Source: Nocardia pseudobrasiliensis NBRC 108224 (GTDB lineage Bacteria > Actinomycetota > Actinomycetes > Mycobacteriales > Mycobacteriaceae). Taken from it: DNA of 64,000 nucleotides. Below are positions 52,428 to 61,669 of this stretch, piece by piece. Numbering within the stretch: the first letter of the stretch is position 1; each line of letters opens with the position of its first letter. Under the pieces are notes generated by a model. That model had not been told where the DNA came from. It made no database searches and was given only the letters and a program-made list of their open reading frames with translations. A program made the translations under genes and the position numbers. The DNA lies in the NCBI RefSeq assembly GCF_001613105.1, contig NZ_BDBS01000029.1, forward strand, positions 62,001-126,000, read 5' to 3'.

Positions 52428-52682
52428 ATGTCGCATCGCAAACTGTACGAGGAACACACCACGCTCACCCGCGGCGAGCTGGCCGCCGAACTGCATCGCC
52501 TCGCGAACCGTCTCGAGACCGGCCGCGACCTGGACTACGGCACCGGCGATGCCGAGATCACCCTGACGGTCCCGCACCAGATACATAGAGAGTTCGAGAT
52601 CAAGCCGTCCAAGAACGGCACCACAATGAAGGTCGATATCGAGTTCCAGTGGCCGGTCTCACCCGACGGCCAGGTTCGCTAG
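52428..52682 (+). CDS. Amphi-Trp domain protein
   Basis: An 84-aa protein: MSHRKLYEEHTTLTRGELAAELHRLANRLETG then ITLTVPHQIHREFEIKPSKNGTTMKVDIEFQWPV fits the amphi-Trp family, named from a conserved Trp in an amphipathic strand region. No biochemical role is established. Its TAG shares the CTAG tetramer (52679-52682) with the stop of the convergent DUF1918 gene. Confidence 0.75.
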   Translation: MSHRKLYEEHTTLTRGELAAELHRLANRLETGRDLDYGTGDAEITLTVPHQIHREFEIKPSKNGTTMKVDIEFQWPVSPDGQVR

Positions 52683-52930
52683 GAATCAGCCGGGGTGCGC
52701 TGCATCGATGAGAATTGTGCGGCGGCAATCTCTTCCTGCGCTCGGAGCTCGGCGGCGCTCACCACATGGGCGTCGGGCCCGGGGAAGGTCAGCGCGCGAT
52801 GGCCCGTATCGGTCCAGTGCACCAGATACGGTGGCTCGCCATCGACGCCGCGCACCTGTTCGATCAGACTCCGGCGCGGCGTACCGCCGACGGCTCCCAC
52901 GATCAGCCAGTCCCCCGGCTTTGCTTGCAT
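52679..52930 (-). CDS. DUF1918 protein
   Basis: An 83-aa protein: MQAKPGDWLIVGAVGGTPRRSLIEQVRGVDGEPPYLVHWTDTGHRALTFPGPDAHVV is a clear DUF1918 signature. GGGAG lies upstream of ATG 52930. DUF1918 genes are common in mycobacterial dormancy regulons, yet the biochemical role is unknown. It lies 14 bases downstream of the hydrolase gene's stop, likely in one transcript. Confidence 0.9.
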   Translation of the reverse strand: MQAKPGDWLIVGAVGGTPRRSLIEQVRGVDGEPPYLVHWTDTGHRALTFPGPDAHVVSAAELRAQEEIAAAQFSSMQRTPADS

Positions 52931-52943
52931 GCGGATTCTCCCT

Positions 52944-53618
52944 TCACGGTGCGACAACGCCCGGCGACAGCTGTGCCAGCAGCCAGTCGCGGGCCAGTTC
53001 GGCGACCTTCTCGAGTGCGCCCGGCTCGGTGAACAGATGTGTCGCGCCCGGAACCATCGCCAGCACGGTTTCACACGACATCTGCTCCGCGGCAAGGCGA
53101 TTGAGTTCGATCACCACGGGATCGTCACCTCCCACGATCAGCAGCGTCGGCGCGCGCACGGCGGCCAGATCGGCGCCGGCCAGATCGGGGCGTCCGCCTC
53201 GCGACACCACCGTGGCGATGTCGACCCGCGGGTCCGTGCAGGCGCGCAATGCCGCGGCCGCACCGGTGCTGGCACCGAAATAGCCGATCCGCAACCCAGC
53301 GGCGCGGCGATCGCCATGCAGCCAGCGGGTCGCCTCGACCAGTCGATGTGCCAACAGGTCGATGTCGAACACGTGGGCCCGGTCGTGTTCTTCCTCGGGG
53401 GTCAGCAGGTCGAACAGCAAGGTACCCAGGCCTGCCCGGACGAGGACCTCCCCGACGTACCGATTGCGCGGGCTGTGATGACTGCTGCCGCTTCCATGAG
53501 CGAATACGACCAGCCCCTGCGGTCGTTCGGGAATGGTGAGATGACCTGCCAGCTCGACCGCACCGGCATCGATCCATACGTCGTCGTCGCAGGCCGCCTC
53601 GGCGCGTCGACCGAGCAT
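52944..53618 (-). CDS. Alpha/beta hydrolase (dienelactone hydrolase-like)
   Basis: A 224-aa serine hydrolase: GLVVFAHGSGSSHHSPRNRYV (oxyanion side), nucleophile in RIGYFGASTGAAAAL, acid in LIVGGDDPVVIELN and His in VPGATHLFTEPGALE. The start ATG 53618 was chosen because GGAGG lies 5 bases upstream; another ATG 12 bases earlier has none. It precedes DUF1918, a pairing seen in stress regulons. Substrates of this family range over small esters and lactones. Confidence 0.87.
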   Translation of the reverse strand: MLGRRAEAACDDDVWIDAGAVELAGHLTIPERPQGLVVFAHGSGSSHHSPRNRYVGEVLVRAGLGTLLFDLLTPEEEHDRAHVFDIDLLAHRLVEATRWLHGDRRAAGLRIGYFGASTGAAAALRACTDPRVDIATVVSRGGRPDLAGADLAAVRAPTLLIVGGDDPVVIELNRLAAEQMSCETVLAMVPGATHLFTEPGALEKVAELARDWLLAQLSPGVVAP

Positions 53619-53829
53619 CGGAACCTCCATTCATTCAGCGTCCGCTGCTGCCCCACGGGTGAATAGGTCCGGTGGTCGCCCCGCGAGCGGACCGCTGGCC
53701 TCCGAACAGAGTTCCTTAGCCCACATCGGCGCAGCCCGGCTCGGGCAGTACTGTCCGAAGAGGGCGGACGCGCTGGTCTCATCGAATGCGGTGGGCGAGC
53801 GCCGCGGGTCCGCGGAGTCTTCGCCATTC

Positions 53830-54146
53830 CCATACTCGCCCCTGCCCGCGAAGGCGCCTACGGCACGGCCAACACCACCACCTACGCGCTCGGCGCCGCC
53901 GGAATCACACTGCTGGCAACGGGACTGCTGCATCTGCTGCTGGAATTCATGCCCAGCCCACTCACCTTCTTCTACTGGATCACCGCGCTGGCCACGGCGG
54001 CCGCGGTGATTCTGCCGTTCACCGTTTCTGCCGAGTCCAGCGCCCAAATCGCCACGGCCGCCGCCATCAATCTCGTCGCGGGTGTGTGCCTGATCAGCGT
54101 GCTCGGCTCGGTCGCCGCGGCGTCGGTGCGCGACCTGGCGCGATAA
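53830..54146 (+). pseudogene. 5'-truncated small multi-TM protein
   Basis: The frame reads EGAYGTANTTTYALGAAGIT, LLATGLLHLLLEFMPSPLTF and FYWITALATAAAVILPFTVS, with three hydrophobic spans, ending VGSVAAASVRDLAR. A complete four-span protein of this type would need an earlier start, but no start codon with ribosome site lies upstream. An ATG at 53949 could still express a 65-aa two-span fragment. Confidence 0.45.
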
Positions 54147-54172
54147 TCGGACACGTCGACGTCTCCTCATCG

Positions 54173-55090
54173 CTACTCGGTGGGATGAACGACCATGACC
54201 GGGCACTTCGCCTGACGCACGAGCGTATTCGAGGTCGACCCCAACAGCATGCCCAAAAACCCTCCGCGGCCGCGGCTGCCCAGGACGAGCAGCTGCGCCT
54301 GCCCCGACCAGTGCGCAAGCACCGCGATCGGGCCGCTGGAATACAGCCTGCGACGGACCTTCACGTCGGGATACTTCTCCTGCCAGCCCGCCAGTCGCTC
54401 GGCGAGGACCTCCCGTTCGGTCTCGCCGATGGTGGTCACCGGCACGATCAGATCAGAGACACCCTCGAACCAGCCGATGTCCAGGTCGCTCCAGATGTGC
54501 ACGGCCACCAGCTCGGCCCCACGCGCCGAAGCCTCCTCGAACGCCGCGGCCGTGGCGGCCTCACTCACCCGGCTTCCATCGATCCCGACCACTACGGGGC
54601 CTTGGCGTTGCACGCTCCGATCGAGATCGGCCCCAACCACCACAACGGACCCCTTCGCATGCGCGGTCACCGTCAGCAGGATGGAACCCCATTGCCCACC
54701 GATCCCGGCTTCGCCGTGCCGACCGAGAACCAACAGGTTGGCGTGCGCACTCTCGCGAACCAACAGCCCGGCCGCAGCCGACTCGTACAGCTGTGCGCGG
54801 ACTCGAATTCCGGGCTGCGCCTGCCGAATCCGCTCGACCGATCGTTCCACCAGCGCGCTCGCATGGTCTCGGATCGCATCCAGCGTCGGCGCCACCCACT
54901 GGTCCGCTCGGCCGTACGACCGAACCAGCCCCTCCAGCGACATCCCGTGCACGATCCTTACCTCACGGCCGCGCCGAGCGGCGGTCGCCGCGGCCCAATC
55001 CAGTGCCAACTCGTCGGCGTCCGAACCGTCCACCCCGACCACGACGGGAGCCGAAGCCAAATGATGAATATCGTCGTACGACCGCGTCAT
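54173..55090 (-). CDS. Universal stress protein (two Usp domains)
   Basis: A 305-aa tandem UspA protein. Domain 1 begins PVVVGVDGSDADELALDWAA, domain 2 PVVVGIDGSRVSEAATAAAF. The C-terminal domain keeps the ATP-binding G-x2-G-x9-G(S/T) motif as GSRGRGGFLGMLLGSTS; the first domain has the variant GRHGEAGIGGQWGSILL. Mycobacterial tandem Usp proteins bind ATP and rise under hypoxia. ATG 55090 starts the product. Confidence 0.93.
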   Translation of the reverse strand: MTRSYDDIHHLASAPVVVGVDGSDADELALDWAAATAARRGREVRIVHGMSLEGLVRSYGRADQWVAPTLDAIRDHASALVERSVERIRQAQPGIRVRAQLYESAAAGLLVRESAHANLLVLGRHGEAGIGGQWGSILLTVTAHAKGSVVVVGADLDRSVQRQGPVVVGIDGSRVSEAATAAAFEEASARGAELVAVHIWSDLDIGWFEGVSDLIVPVTTIGETEREVLAERLAGWQEKYPDVKVRRRLYSSGPIAVLAHWSGQAQLLVLGSRGRGGFLGMLLGSTSNTLVRQAKCPVMVVHPTE

Positions 55091-55729
55091 ACGAATACTC
55101 CTGAGGTCGGAATGAGCTCTGACTGAACTGATTTCACGTGAATCGGCGGGTCGCCCGATAGGGCCGGGAGCAACCCGGGCGGAGGTCGGAAGTCACCGCC
55201 GTCGCCCTCTCCTCGAATTCGGACGGCCGGTGCTTGCGTATGAGGGCGAGCCGCCATCTACGAGCGTGGTGTGCGACGGACGAAGTCCCGGGAGAACAAC
55301 GTTATTGTCTCAGCGCTCCTGTGGCCTCGTCGGATTGCTCTGGGCCGAAGCGCCTTCGAGCTGCCCGCCGCCGACGCGGGTGAAGTAGGCCCCCGACGCC
55401 CCTGGCTGACAGGCGCAGCGGCTCCCCAAGCGCCGCGCGGCAGGGCCGTTGGTCCTCGGACAGAGGCCCTTCGCCCGCATCGGGCGCGGCCGTCCCGGAG
55501 TAATGCTGCTCAAGAAGGAGGTGGGGCAGGGCATGCCGGATACCGCAACCGAGTTCTTGGCGCGCCCGGCAGGACCATTCCATTCCACTTGGGAACACGC
55601 ATCGTCTTTCCGGTTTCCGCACCGACAAGTGGGTAACGGTGCCGCCGACGATCCGATGGAATGGACACCATCGGCGTCGCCGATGCGTCGACTCACCACC
55701 GGTCAAGAGCCGGTCGAATGGGGAACACG
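55091..55729. other. Long intergenic stretch with no gene recognised
   Basis: About 640 bases between the Usp and HIRAN genes. It should contain the Usp promoter (minus strand). No DosR-type box, repeat, RNA or plausible coding sequence was found; the small open frames lack ribosome sites and look like chance. Confidence 0.4.
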
Positions 55730-56866
55730 ATGCGGATATCCCGAATGTTGGCTCGGCTGACCCGACCGGCCGCTCGAACAGTGCGGAACGAACCGCACCC
55801 CCAAAGCCCGCCCCCGGGCTGGTATCCGGAGCCGACCGTGCCGGGACAAATTCGCTGGTGGGACGGTAGGAGTTGGACTCCGTACACCCGTCCGGCAGTC
55901 CCACCTCAACCACCACAATCCGAAACCACGGATGGTCACCCGACCGCGCGAGTATTCTCTGTCGACCGAGTACCCGATCACCAGGCCAGCCACGTCGAAC
56001 TACCTGCCAGCGGCGATATCTTCGCCTACCGAGACAACGGTGACGACGATTTCCCCGGCTACAGCACCATCGATGCCGACCTGGTCGAGTTGTCCGACGA
56101 CGGACGCCTAGCGGTAGTCGGCGAATCACACTACCAACCAGCCCTGAGTCTCGTCGCTAACGGGCGAGTATTCGGTCATGAATTCGCCGATCACGGTCCG
56201 GTCAGAGCCATGCTTATTCCCGAACCGCAGAATCCCCACGACCGGAATGCGGTACGCATCGATGTCCTCGTCAGCGATCGACAATCGGTAACGGTCGGCT
56301 ACCTCTCCCGAGCGATAGCGCCCCAATATCAGCCCCACCTGCTCGAGCTTCGCGCCCAGGGAAAAATCGGCACCTGCCCAGGCCGCCTGACCGGTGGCGG
56401 AGCAGGGCGGTTCTACGGCATCTACCTGCACCTGGCTACCGCGACGTCGCTTTTTGCATCGACAGAACCTGCGGACCAGCGACCGTTCGCACACGTTACC
56501 GACACGGAGATCATGTTCAAAGCCGAATGGGCGTGCGTCGTCACCGGCGAGGAAGCCCATCAGGAAATCCTCAGCTCGTACGCCACCCGGCATCGGAACC
56601 ACACCGATGCCCTGTTCACCCTGGACTACTGCATCATTCAACGCGGGAAATATCGTGGCGCCAAAGCAATCGAAGTCCGGCTCGAAGGAACCCGCATCGG
56701 AGAACTGACCAAGGCCATGACCGACCGATACAGCGACCTGCTCGATGCCGCCCACCACCGCGGACTTGTCGCGTCCTGCCACGGAGAGCTGGTTTACGAC
56801 CAGAAACGCGGCTGGCAAGTCACTCTCAGCATGCCTCGTAATCCGCAATATTCCGGCCGGAGTTGA
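55730..56866 (+). CDS. DUF2510-HIRAN domain protein
   Basis: A 378-aa protein. An N-terminal Arg-rich stretch is followed by PPGWYPEPTVPGQIRWWDGRSWTPYTRP, the DUF2510 motif usually found next to membrane or secreted domains. A central HIRAN domain (MLIPEPQNPHDRNAVRIDVLV and VGYLSR) normally recognises DNA ends or acts as an accessory in DNA-repair proteins. The C-terminal 130 residues are unrecognised. ATG 55730 follows GGGGAAC; an in-frame ATG at 55721 is an alternative. The combination is unusual; the role is unknown. Confidence 0.7.
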   Translation: MRISRMLARLTRPAARTVRNEPHPQSPPPGWYPEPTVPGQIRWWDGRSWTPYTRPAVPPQPPQSETTDGHPTARVFSVDRVPDHQASHVELPASGDIFAYRDNGDDDFPGYSTIDADLVELSDDGRLAVVGESHYQPALSLVANGRVFGHEFADHGPVRAMLIPEPQNPHDRNAVRIDVLVSDRQSVTVGYLSRAIAPQYQPHLLELRAQGKIGTCPGRLTGGGAGRFYGIYLHLATATSLFASTEPADQRPFAHVTDTEIMFKAEWACVVTGEEAHQEILSSYATRHRNHTDALFTLDYCIIQRGKYRGAKAIEVRLEGTRIGELTKAMTDRYSDLLDAAHHRGLVASCHGELVYDQKRGWQVTLSMPRNPQYSGRS

Positions 56867-57052
56867 CCTGGGCGGAACCGTGGTCAGAGAAGGCGAGTGC
56901 ACCTGGAAACGCAGCACAGCGGCGGTCAGCGAAAAAGATGTCGGCGATCTCAACTTCGAGCCCTCTGTGTCGTTAGCTGTCAGGAACAGCATCGTAATTC
57001 GCCGGTGATTACGGACGCCAGCGCCGGTCGCAGCTGCGCATCGACGAGAACT

Positions 57053-57349
57053 CTCGAGATACGGACCGCAGAATACGGCGGAAGATCCTCGGTGGTCGGC
57101 GCGCAGCTCGTTGTGGTCAGCCACTACAGGCCTGATCACCGAACCACGAAGCTGGACGATCTCGCCCATGCACTTCTATTCCACGCGCCCTGCTCGGTGC
57201 TGATACTCCCGGCCGACGCCCCTACGCGAGACCAAGCGCACCTACTGCCGACACTGCGCAACGACAGCCTGCCGACCAACGGATCTCCCTCAGCTTCCAG
57301 GCCGGGCTCAACACCATCGGCAGTCATCTACCACACCAGGTCGCCGTGA
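57053..57349 (+). pseudogene. Degraded universal stress protein end
   Basis: VVGAQLVVVSHYRPDHRTTKLDDLAHALLFHAPCSVLILPAD corresponds to the last strand-helix of a Usp domain (AQLVVV, HALLFHAPCSVLIL), but the G-x2-G-x9-G loop is replaced by unrelated residues and no in-frame N-terminal half exists upstream. Probable remnant of a second Usp gene. Confidence 0.5.
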
Positions 57350-57419
57350 CCCTCGGACAGGTTATTCGCAAAATGTGCCCGTCCACAGGACAATTGAATG
57401 AGATATCAGCTCGACACGA

Positions 57420-58070
57420 ATGCGACGGTTGAAGGTGACTTGCAGGCGCGGGGACATGTGTGCGGCAGCCGTAGGACTGATCGCGACAACGCTCATCGCG
57501 TGGGCGACAACATCAAGAATCTTCGACGCCCTCGACCAGAAAGTCTTCCGCTATATCAATTCCTGGCCCGACAACCTGTACCGGCCGCTGTGGCTCGTGC
57601 AGCTGGTCGGCGTGCTCGGCGCACCGGCCGTGATCGCCGTCGCTGCTGCTGCGACTCGCCGATTCCGGCTCGCGGTTGCGCTGATCCTGCTGATTCCCGC
57701 GAAACTTTTGGTGGAGTTCGACATTCTGAAGGTCCTGGTACAACATTCCAGGCCCGGTGCGACCGTGCCGGACGCGATCCTGCGGAACGTGCCGCCGACT
57801 GGACTGTCGTTCCCTTCCGGTCACGCCGTCATTCTGTTCGGCATCGCGACGCTCGTGAGCCCCTACCTCGACCGCGGTTGGCGCTGTGTTGTTTTCACCA
57901 TCGCAGCACTGGCCGCAACAGCCCGCATCTATCTCGGTGCGCACGGTCCTCTGGATGTGCTCGGTGGCGCCGCGGTCGGTATCACGCTCGGTGCACTGCT
58001 CACTCTTGTGCTCGGACAACCTCATCGACCGGCGAGTACCGGCACGATGCCATCAAGCCCTCGGGTATGA
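57420..58070 (+). CDS. PAP2-family membrane phosphatase
   Basis: A 216-aa protein with about five hydrophobic spans and a full PAP2 active site: KVLVQHSRPG (C1), SFPSGHAV (C2) and ARIYLGAHGPLDVLGG (C3). It should dephosphorylate lipid phosphates such as phosphatidic acid or polyprenyl diphosphate at the membrane. An in-frame ATG at 57456 is an alternative start. It lies 72 bases upstream of a second, larger PAP2 protein on the same strand, so the two are probably co-transcribed. Confidence 0.87.
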   Translation: MRRLKVTCRRGDMCAAAVGLIATTLIAWATTSRIFDALDQKVFRYINSWPDNLYRPLWLVQLVGVLGAPAVIAVAAAATRRFRLAVALILLIPAKLLVEFDILKVLVQHSRPGATVPDAILRNVPPTGLSFPSGHAVILFGIATLVSPYLDRGWRCVVFTIAALAATARIYLGAHGPLDVLGGAAVGITLGALLTLVLGQPHRPASTGTMPSSPRV

Positions 58071-58142
58071 GCCCAAAGTCTCTGTCGAGCTTCGTGGGGT
58101 CGCTGGAAGAATCCGACCCCAGCGACGTAAGGACGACCCAGC

Positions 58143-60542
58143 ATGGCGACCGACACAACGCGTGAGCCAACCGCAGCCGGTACCACCGCGGAAACGCACG
58201 TGTCTCGCCGCCGTCTTCTTCGCCGCCACCCCGGCGATGCCGTGCGGCTGCTACTCGGGATTACGGCACTGGTGATTTCGTCGCTGCTGGCACACCACAC
58301 CGAGGTGCCGCGCCTGGAGATGGACCTGTTCCATCTCATCAACGACCTACCGACCTGGATCACACCGGTGCTGTGGGTCGTCATGCAGGCCGGGACAATC
58401 GGGGCGGTCGGTGTCGCAGCCGGTGCGGCCCTGCTGTGTCGGCGGGTCGGGCTCGCCCGTGATATCGCTGTCGCCGGCGGACTCGCCTATGTGGCGGCGC
58501 TGGGGGTCAAGCATCTCGTCGGACGAGCACGTCCGGATGTCCTGCTGCACGAGCTGGTACTGCGCAGCCAACAGGGCGGACTCGGATTCGTCTCCGGGCA
58601 CGCGGCGGTCGCGGCGGCGATGGCCGCAGCGGCGGGCCCATGGCTGCCGCGACCGTGGCGGCGAGCCGTCTGGGCAGGGGCGGCGACGGTCGCCGTGGCA
58701 CGGGTGTTCATGGGCGCGCATCTGGTATTGGACATCTTCGGTGGCGCGGCACTGGGCTGGTCGGTCGCCGCGGTACTACACCTGCTATGGGGCGCACCGA
58801 TACACCGCGCAGAAATACCGTTGGTCCACACCGCGCTCAGCGCCGCCGGACTGCGCCCGGTCACCGTGAATCCGGTACGGGTCGATTCGCGCGGCTCCCG
58901 GCCGTTCGTGGTCACCACCGAGGACACCGGCGAGTTGTTCGTGAAGATCATCGGCTACCACGAACGAAATGCCGATCTGCTGTTCAAGCTGTTTCGGCAC
59001 TCGATGTTTCGTGCCGTCGAAGACGAATCCCCTTTCGCCACACCCAAACAGCAGGCCGAACATGAAGCCTTCCTCGCGTTGCTCGCGCGGCGAGCCGGGG
59101 TCCGCACGCCCGAGGTCGTCGGCGTCGGAGTCGCCACTACCGGCGATGCCTGGATGGCCGAAACCCGTATTCCGGCGCATAATCTCGCCCGCTCAGCGCC
59201 CGAACCGATCTCCGAGGACACGTTATGCGACGTGTGGCGCCAGTTGGCGCTGATGCGTGCGGCCCGTATCGCTCACCGGGACCTGCGCTTGGCCAATGTC
59301 CTCGTCGACGCCCAGGGCACGGCATGGATCGTCGACTTCGGCTTCGGCGAGACCAGCGCGTCCGATCATCGCCTCGCCACCGATGTGGCCGAGCTGTTGG
59401 CCTCGATGAGCCTGCGGGTGGGCGCGCCGCGTGCCGTCGCGACGGCATATCAGGTGCTGGGCAAACAAGCGCTGCAGGAGGCGGCACCCCTGCTCCAGCC
59501 GCTGGCACTGGCGTCGGCCACCCGGTCCGCCGTGCGCCACCGGCACGGCCTGCTCGACGAACTGCGAACCACAGTCGCCGAAACGATCGACCAGCCGATA
59601 GTGCAACCCGAAGTCCTGGTACGGGTGCGCTGGCGCACGATCGGCTGGATCCTCGCTACCGTCTTCGCCACCTACGTTCTCCTTCCCCAGCTCGGCCAGC
59701 TCGGCGCGACGATCGCCGCGCTCGGCGACGCACAATGGCCGTGGCTGACAGGCGCTGCGGCAATGTCGGCCGCCACGTACGTCGCTTCCGCGGTGGCCTT
59801 GATAGGCGCGTGCCCGAAGCCGCTCGCGCTCGGCCGCACGGTCAACGTGCAGCTGGCCACCTCGTTCGCGAACCGGCTGGCCCCCTACGGGCTCGGCGCC
59901 ACAGCCGTGAACGAACGCTACCTGGAACGATCGGGGTTGGGCCGCCCCACCGCGCTGGCCGTCGTCGCGGTCTGGGTGAGTTCCGCTGTGGCCCTGCACT
60001 TTCTGGAACTGCTCGGCGCGGGGCTGTGGCTCGGTCACACCAGGCTGCTGCTCGCATCCGCGCTACCCGGCGGATGGGGTCTGCTGATCGGGTTCGTCGC
60101 CCTCATGACCGTCCTCGGGGTCACGGTCGCTTTGCTCATCCATCGACCCGATTGGCTCGACGAACTTCGCGGTGCTGCCGCTGCGATCGCCGTCATCGCC
60201 CGTCGGCCCCGGCAGGCCGCACTGCTGTTCGGCGGCCAGCTCGCAACGAATGTCGCCTACATTGCGGCACTGGGCTTTTCGGTGCACGCATTCGGAGGCC
60301 ACTCATCGGCGGCTCTGGTTACCGCGGTGTTCCTCGGCGGTACCGCGCTCGGAGCCGCCAGCCCCACTCCCGCAGGGCTCGGGGTGGTCGAGGCCTCTTT
60401 GGTCGCCGGTCTCACTGTCGGCGGCGTCGCCAGCGCGCCCGCCATCGCCGGGGTCCTCGCCTACCGGCTGGCCACATTCTGGCTGCCCGCCACACTCGGC
60501 TCAATATCGTTCACCTACCTGCAGCGCCACCACGTCCTCTGA
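58143..60542 (+). CDS. PAP2-kinase-like-UPF0104 flippase fusion membrane protein
   Basis: A 799-aa three-part protein. Residues about 30-220 form a PAP2 phosphatase with KHLVGRARPD, GFVSGHAAV and ARVFMGAHLVLDIFGG. Residues about 240-490 resemble a RIO/APH-type protein kinase fold: AHRDLRLANVLVD (His378, Asp380, Asn385) and IVDFGFGE (DFG-type Asp398). Residues about 500-795 hold about eight membrane spans of the UPF0104/MprF-flippase family (LATSFANRLAPYGLGATAVNE, SPTPAGLGVVEASLVAGLT). It suggests coupled lipid-phosphate removal, phospho-transfer and lipid translocation. The kinase substrate is unknown. It follows a single-domain PAP2 gene. Confidence 0.88.
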   Translation: MATDTTREPTAAGTTAETHVSRRRLLRRHPGDAVRLLLGITALVISSLLAHHTEVPRLEMDLFHLINDLPTWITPVLWVVMQAGTIGAVGVAAGAALLCRRVGLARDIAVAGGLAYVAALGVKHLVGRARPDVLLHELVLRSQQGGLGFVSGHAAVAAAMAAAAGPWLPRPWRRAVWAGAATVAVARVFMGAHLVLDIFGGAALGWSVAAVLHLLWGAPIHRAEIPLVHTALSAAGLRPVTVNPVRVDSRGSRPFVVTTEDTGELFVKIIGYHERNADLLFKLFRHSMFRAVEDESPFATPKQQAEHEAFLALLARRAGVRTPEVVGVGVATTGDAWMAETRIPAHNLARSAPEPISEDTLCDVWRQLALMRAARIAHRDLRLANVLVDAQGTAWIVDFGFGETSASDHRLATDVAELLASMSLRVGAPRAVATAYQVLGKQALQEAAPLLQPLALASATRSAVRHRHGLLDELRTTVAETIDQPIVQPEVLVRVRWRTIGWILATVFATYVLLPQLGQLGATIAALGDAQWPWLTGAAAMSAATYVASAVALIGACPKPLALGRTVNVQLATSFANRLAPYGLGATAVNERYLERSGLGRPTALAVVAVWVSSAVALHFLELLGAGLWLGHTRLLLASALPGGWGLLIGFVALMTVLGVTVALLIHRPDWLDELRGAAAAIAVIARRPRQAALLFGGQLATNVAYIAALGFSVHAFGGHSSAALVTAVFLGGTALGAASPTPAGLGVVEASLVAGLTVGGVASAPAIAGVLAYRLATFWLPATLGSISFTYLQRHHVL

Positions 60543-60810
60543 CCGCACAACAGATGCCGAAGGTCCATGACCGCATGTCCGGAAGTCGATGCGACACAGG
60601 GGCGTTTGGTGGCTTTGGTCTCTGTCTGCGGTGGTCGACGCGTGACACTCTCGGAGTGTGAGTGAGCGAGAGCTGGGGCGGTGTGTCCGACCGCTCGTGC
60701 TCGAAGGGGAACGGTAGGCGGCGGCCTGCCGGGCCACGAGGTGGTTGTCTCCTCGCAAATGACAGGGCGGCAGACTCGATGCCGTGCGCAGCCCCTTGAT
60801 CGGAGAGAAC

Positions 60811-61029
60811 ATGGGTAGCTTCGAGAAGAACATCAAGCCTAAGTTCCGTGCGTTCGACCGGAATCGGATGGAGTGGGCGCTCGATCTGTGGAACTACGAG
60901 GATGTGGCGAAAAACGCCGAAGCCATCTTTGAGAAGCTTCGGGACGGGGCAATGCCGTGCGACCGTCGCTGGACGAACGAAGACCTCGCGGCATTCCGCG
61001 CCTGGATGGTGGAAGGCTGTCCGGAGTAG
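60811..61029 (+). CDS. Small conserved-type hypothetical protein (72 aa)
   Basis: MGSFEKNIKPKFRAFDRNRM starts at ATG 60811 with CGGAGAGAAC just upstream. The segment LWNYEDVAKNAEAIFEKLRDGAMPCDRRW then AFRAWMVEGCPE matches a short motif (MPCDxxW) seen at the ends of various actinobacterial proteins and stand-alone small proteins. The role is unknown. A short hairpin ACACTC-TCG-GAGTGT precedes it at 60645-60659. Confidence 0.65.
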   Translation: MGSFEKNIKPKFRAFDRNRMEWALDLWNYEDVAKNAEAIFEKLRDGAMPCDRRWTNEDLAAFRAWMVEGCPE

Positions 61030-61060
61030 CGATCCCGCCGTATCTCTTATCGGGGCGTAC

Positions 61061-61617
61061 CTACGTGGACTCCTCGAGGATCGTCTTGATGTCTACCAGG
61101 CGTTCGGCCAGCCGCGGTCGTAGCCTGCGTCCGACCAGCGGTCTCAGCCACCGGAGAAGTGCGCGCGGTCGTAGGGTTTCACGGTGGCGCAGGATGCTTC
61201 CGCTTACCACTGGCTCGATGTCATAGGTCAAGCGCCCGGTAAGCCACAGGGAGCGAAAGTCGATACCGAGCCGGTACGACTCATTCACCTCCGATACGAC
61301 GTTCTCGACGTGCAGCCAACAGCCAGACGCGACCCCGACCCACTCGTTGCCAGCGTGTGCCGAGCGTCGTCGGCCCGGGCGGCTCCTTGACCATCCGAAC
61401 CACAGCGCTCCGCGGAATCGGCTCGAAGTCCTGGACGTCGGCCCGCGAGCAGGCATCCGACTCCGCGCGATACCGGAGTTCGATGTCCCAGCGCGACGAT
61501 CACTCCGAAAAGGACCACCAGATCCCAGTTTCGGCCGATCGCGGTGTCGATGAGGCCGATGCCCGCGACTACGGTGCCTCCGACGGCGAGTCGGCGCGAG
61601 AGCACCTCCGGAGTCAT
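61061..61617 (-). pseudogene. Degraded SRPBCC (polyketide cyclase-like) gene
   Basis: A frame from ATG 61617 (MTPEVLSRRLAVGGTVVAGI) gives a short hydrophobic stretch. A second frame carries VVRMVKEPPGPTTLGTRWQR, the usual SRPBCC beta-strand region. A third frame holds GCWLHVENVVSEVNESYRLG and LTYDIEPVVSGSILRHRETLRP, its continuation, to the stop at 61061. At least two frameshifts split what would be one coding unit or two fused ones. Confidence 0.6.
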
Positions 61618-61669
61618 CGACCTCGGCTGTGAACTACATTGTCCCGCATCGCCAAACTCGTCGGGCAGC

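Noticed and set aside
55091..55260. DosR box upstream of the universal stress gene
   Set aside because: GGGCCGGGAGCAACCC-like sequence departs too far from the GGGACTTNNGNCCC consensus.
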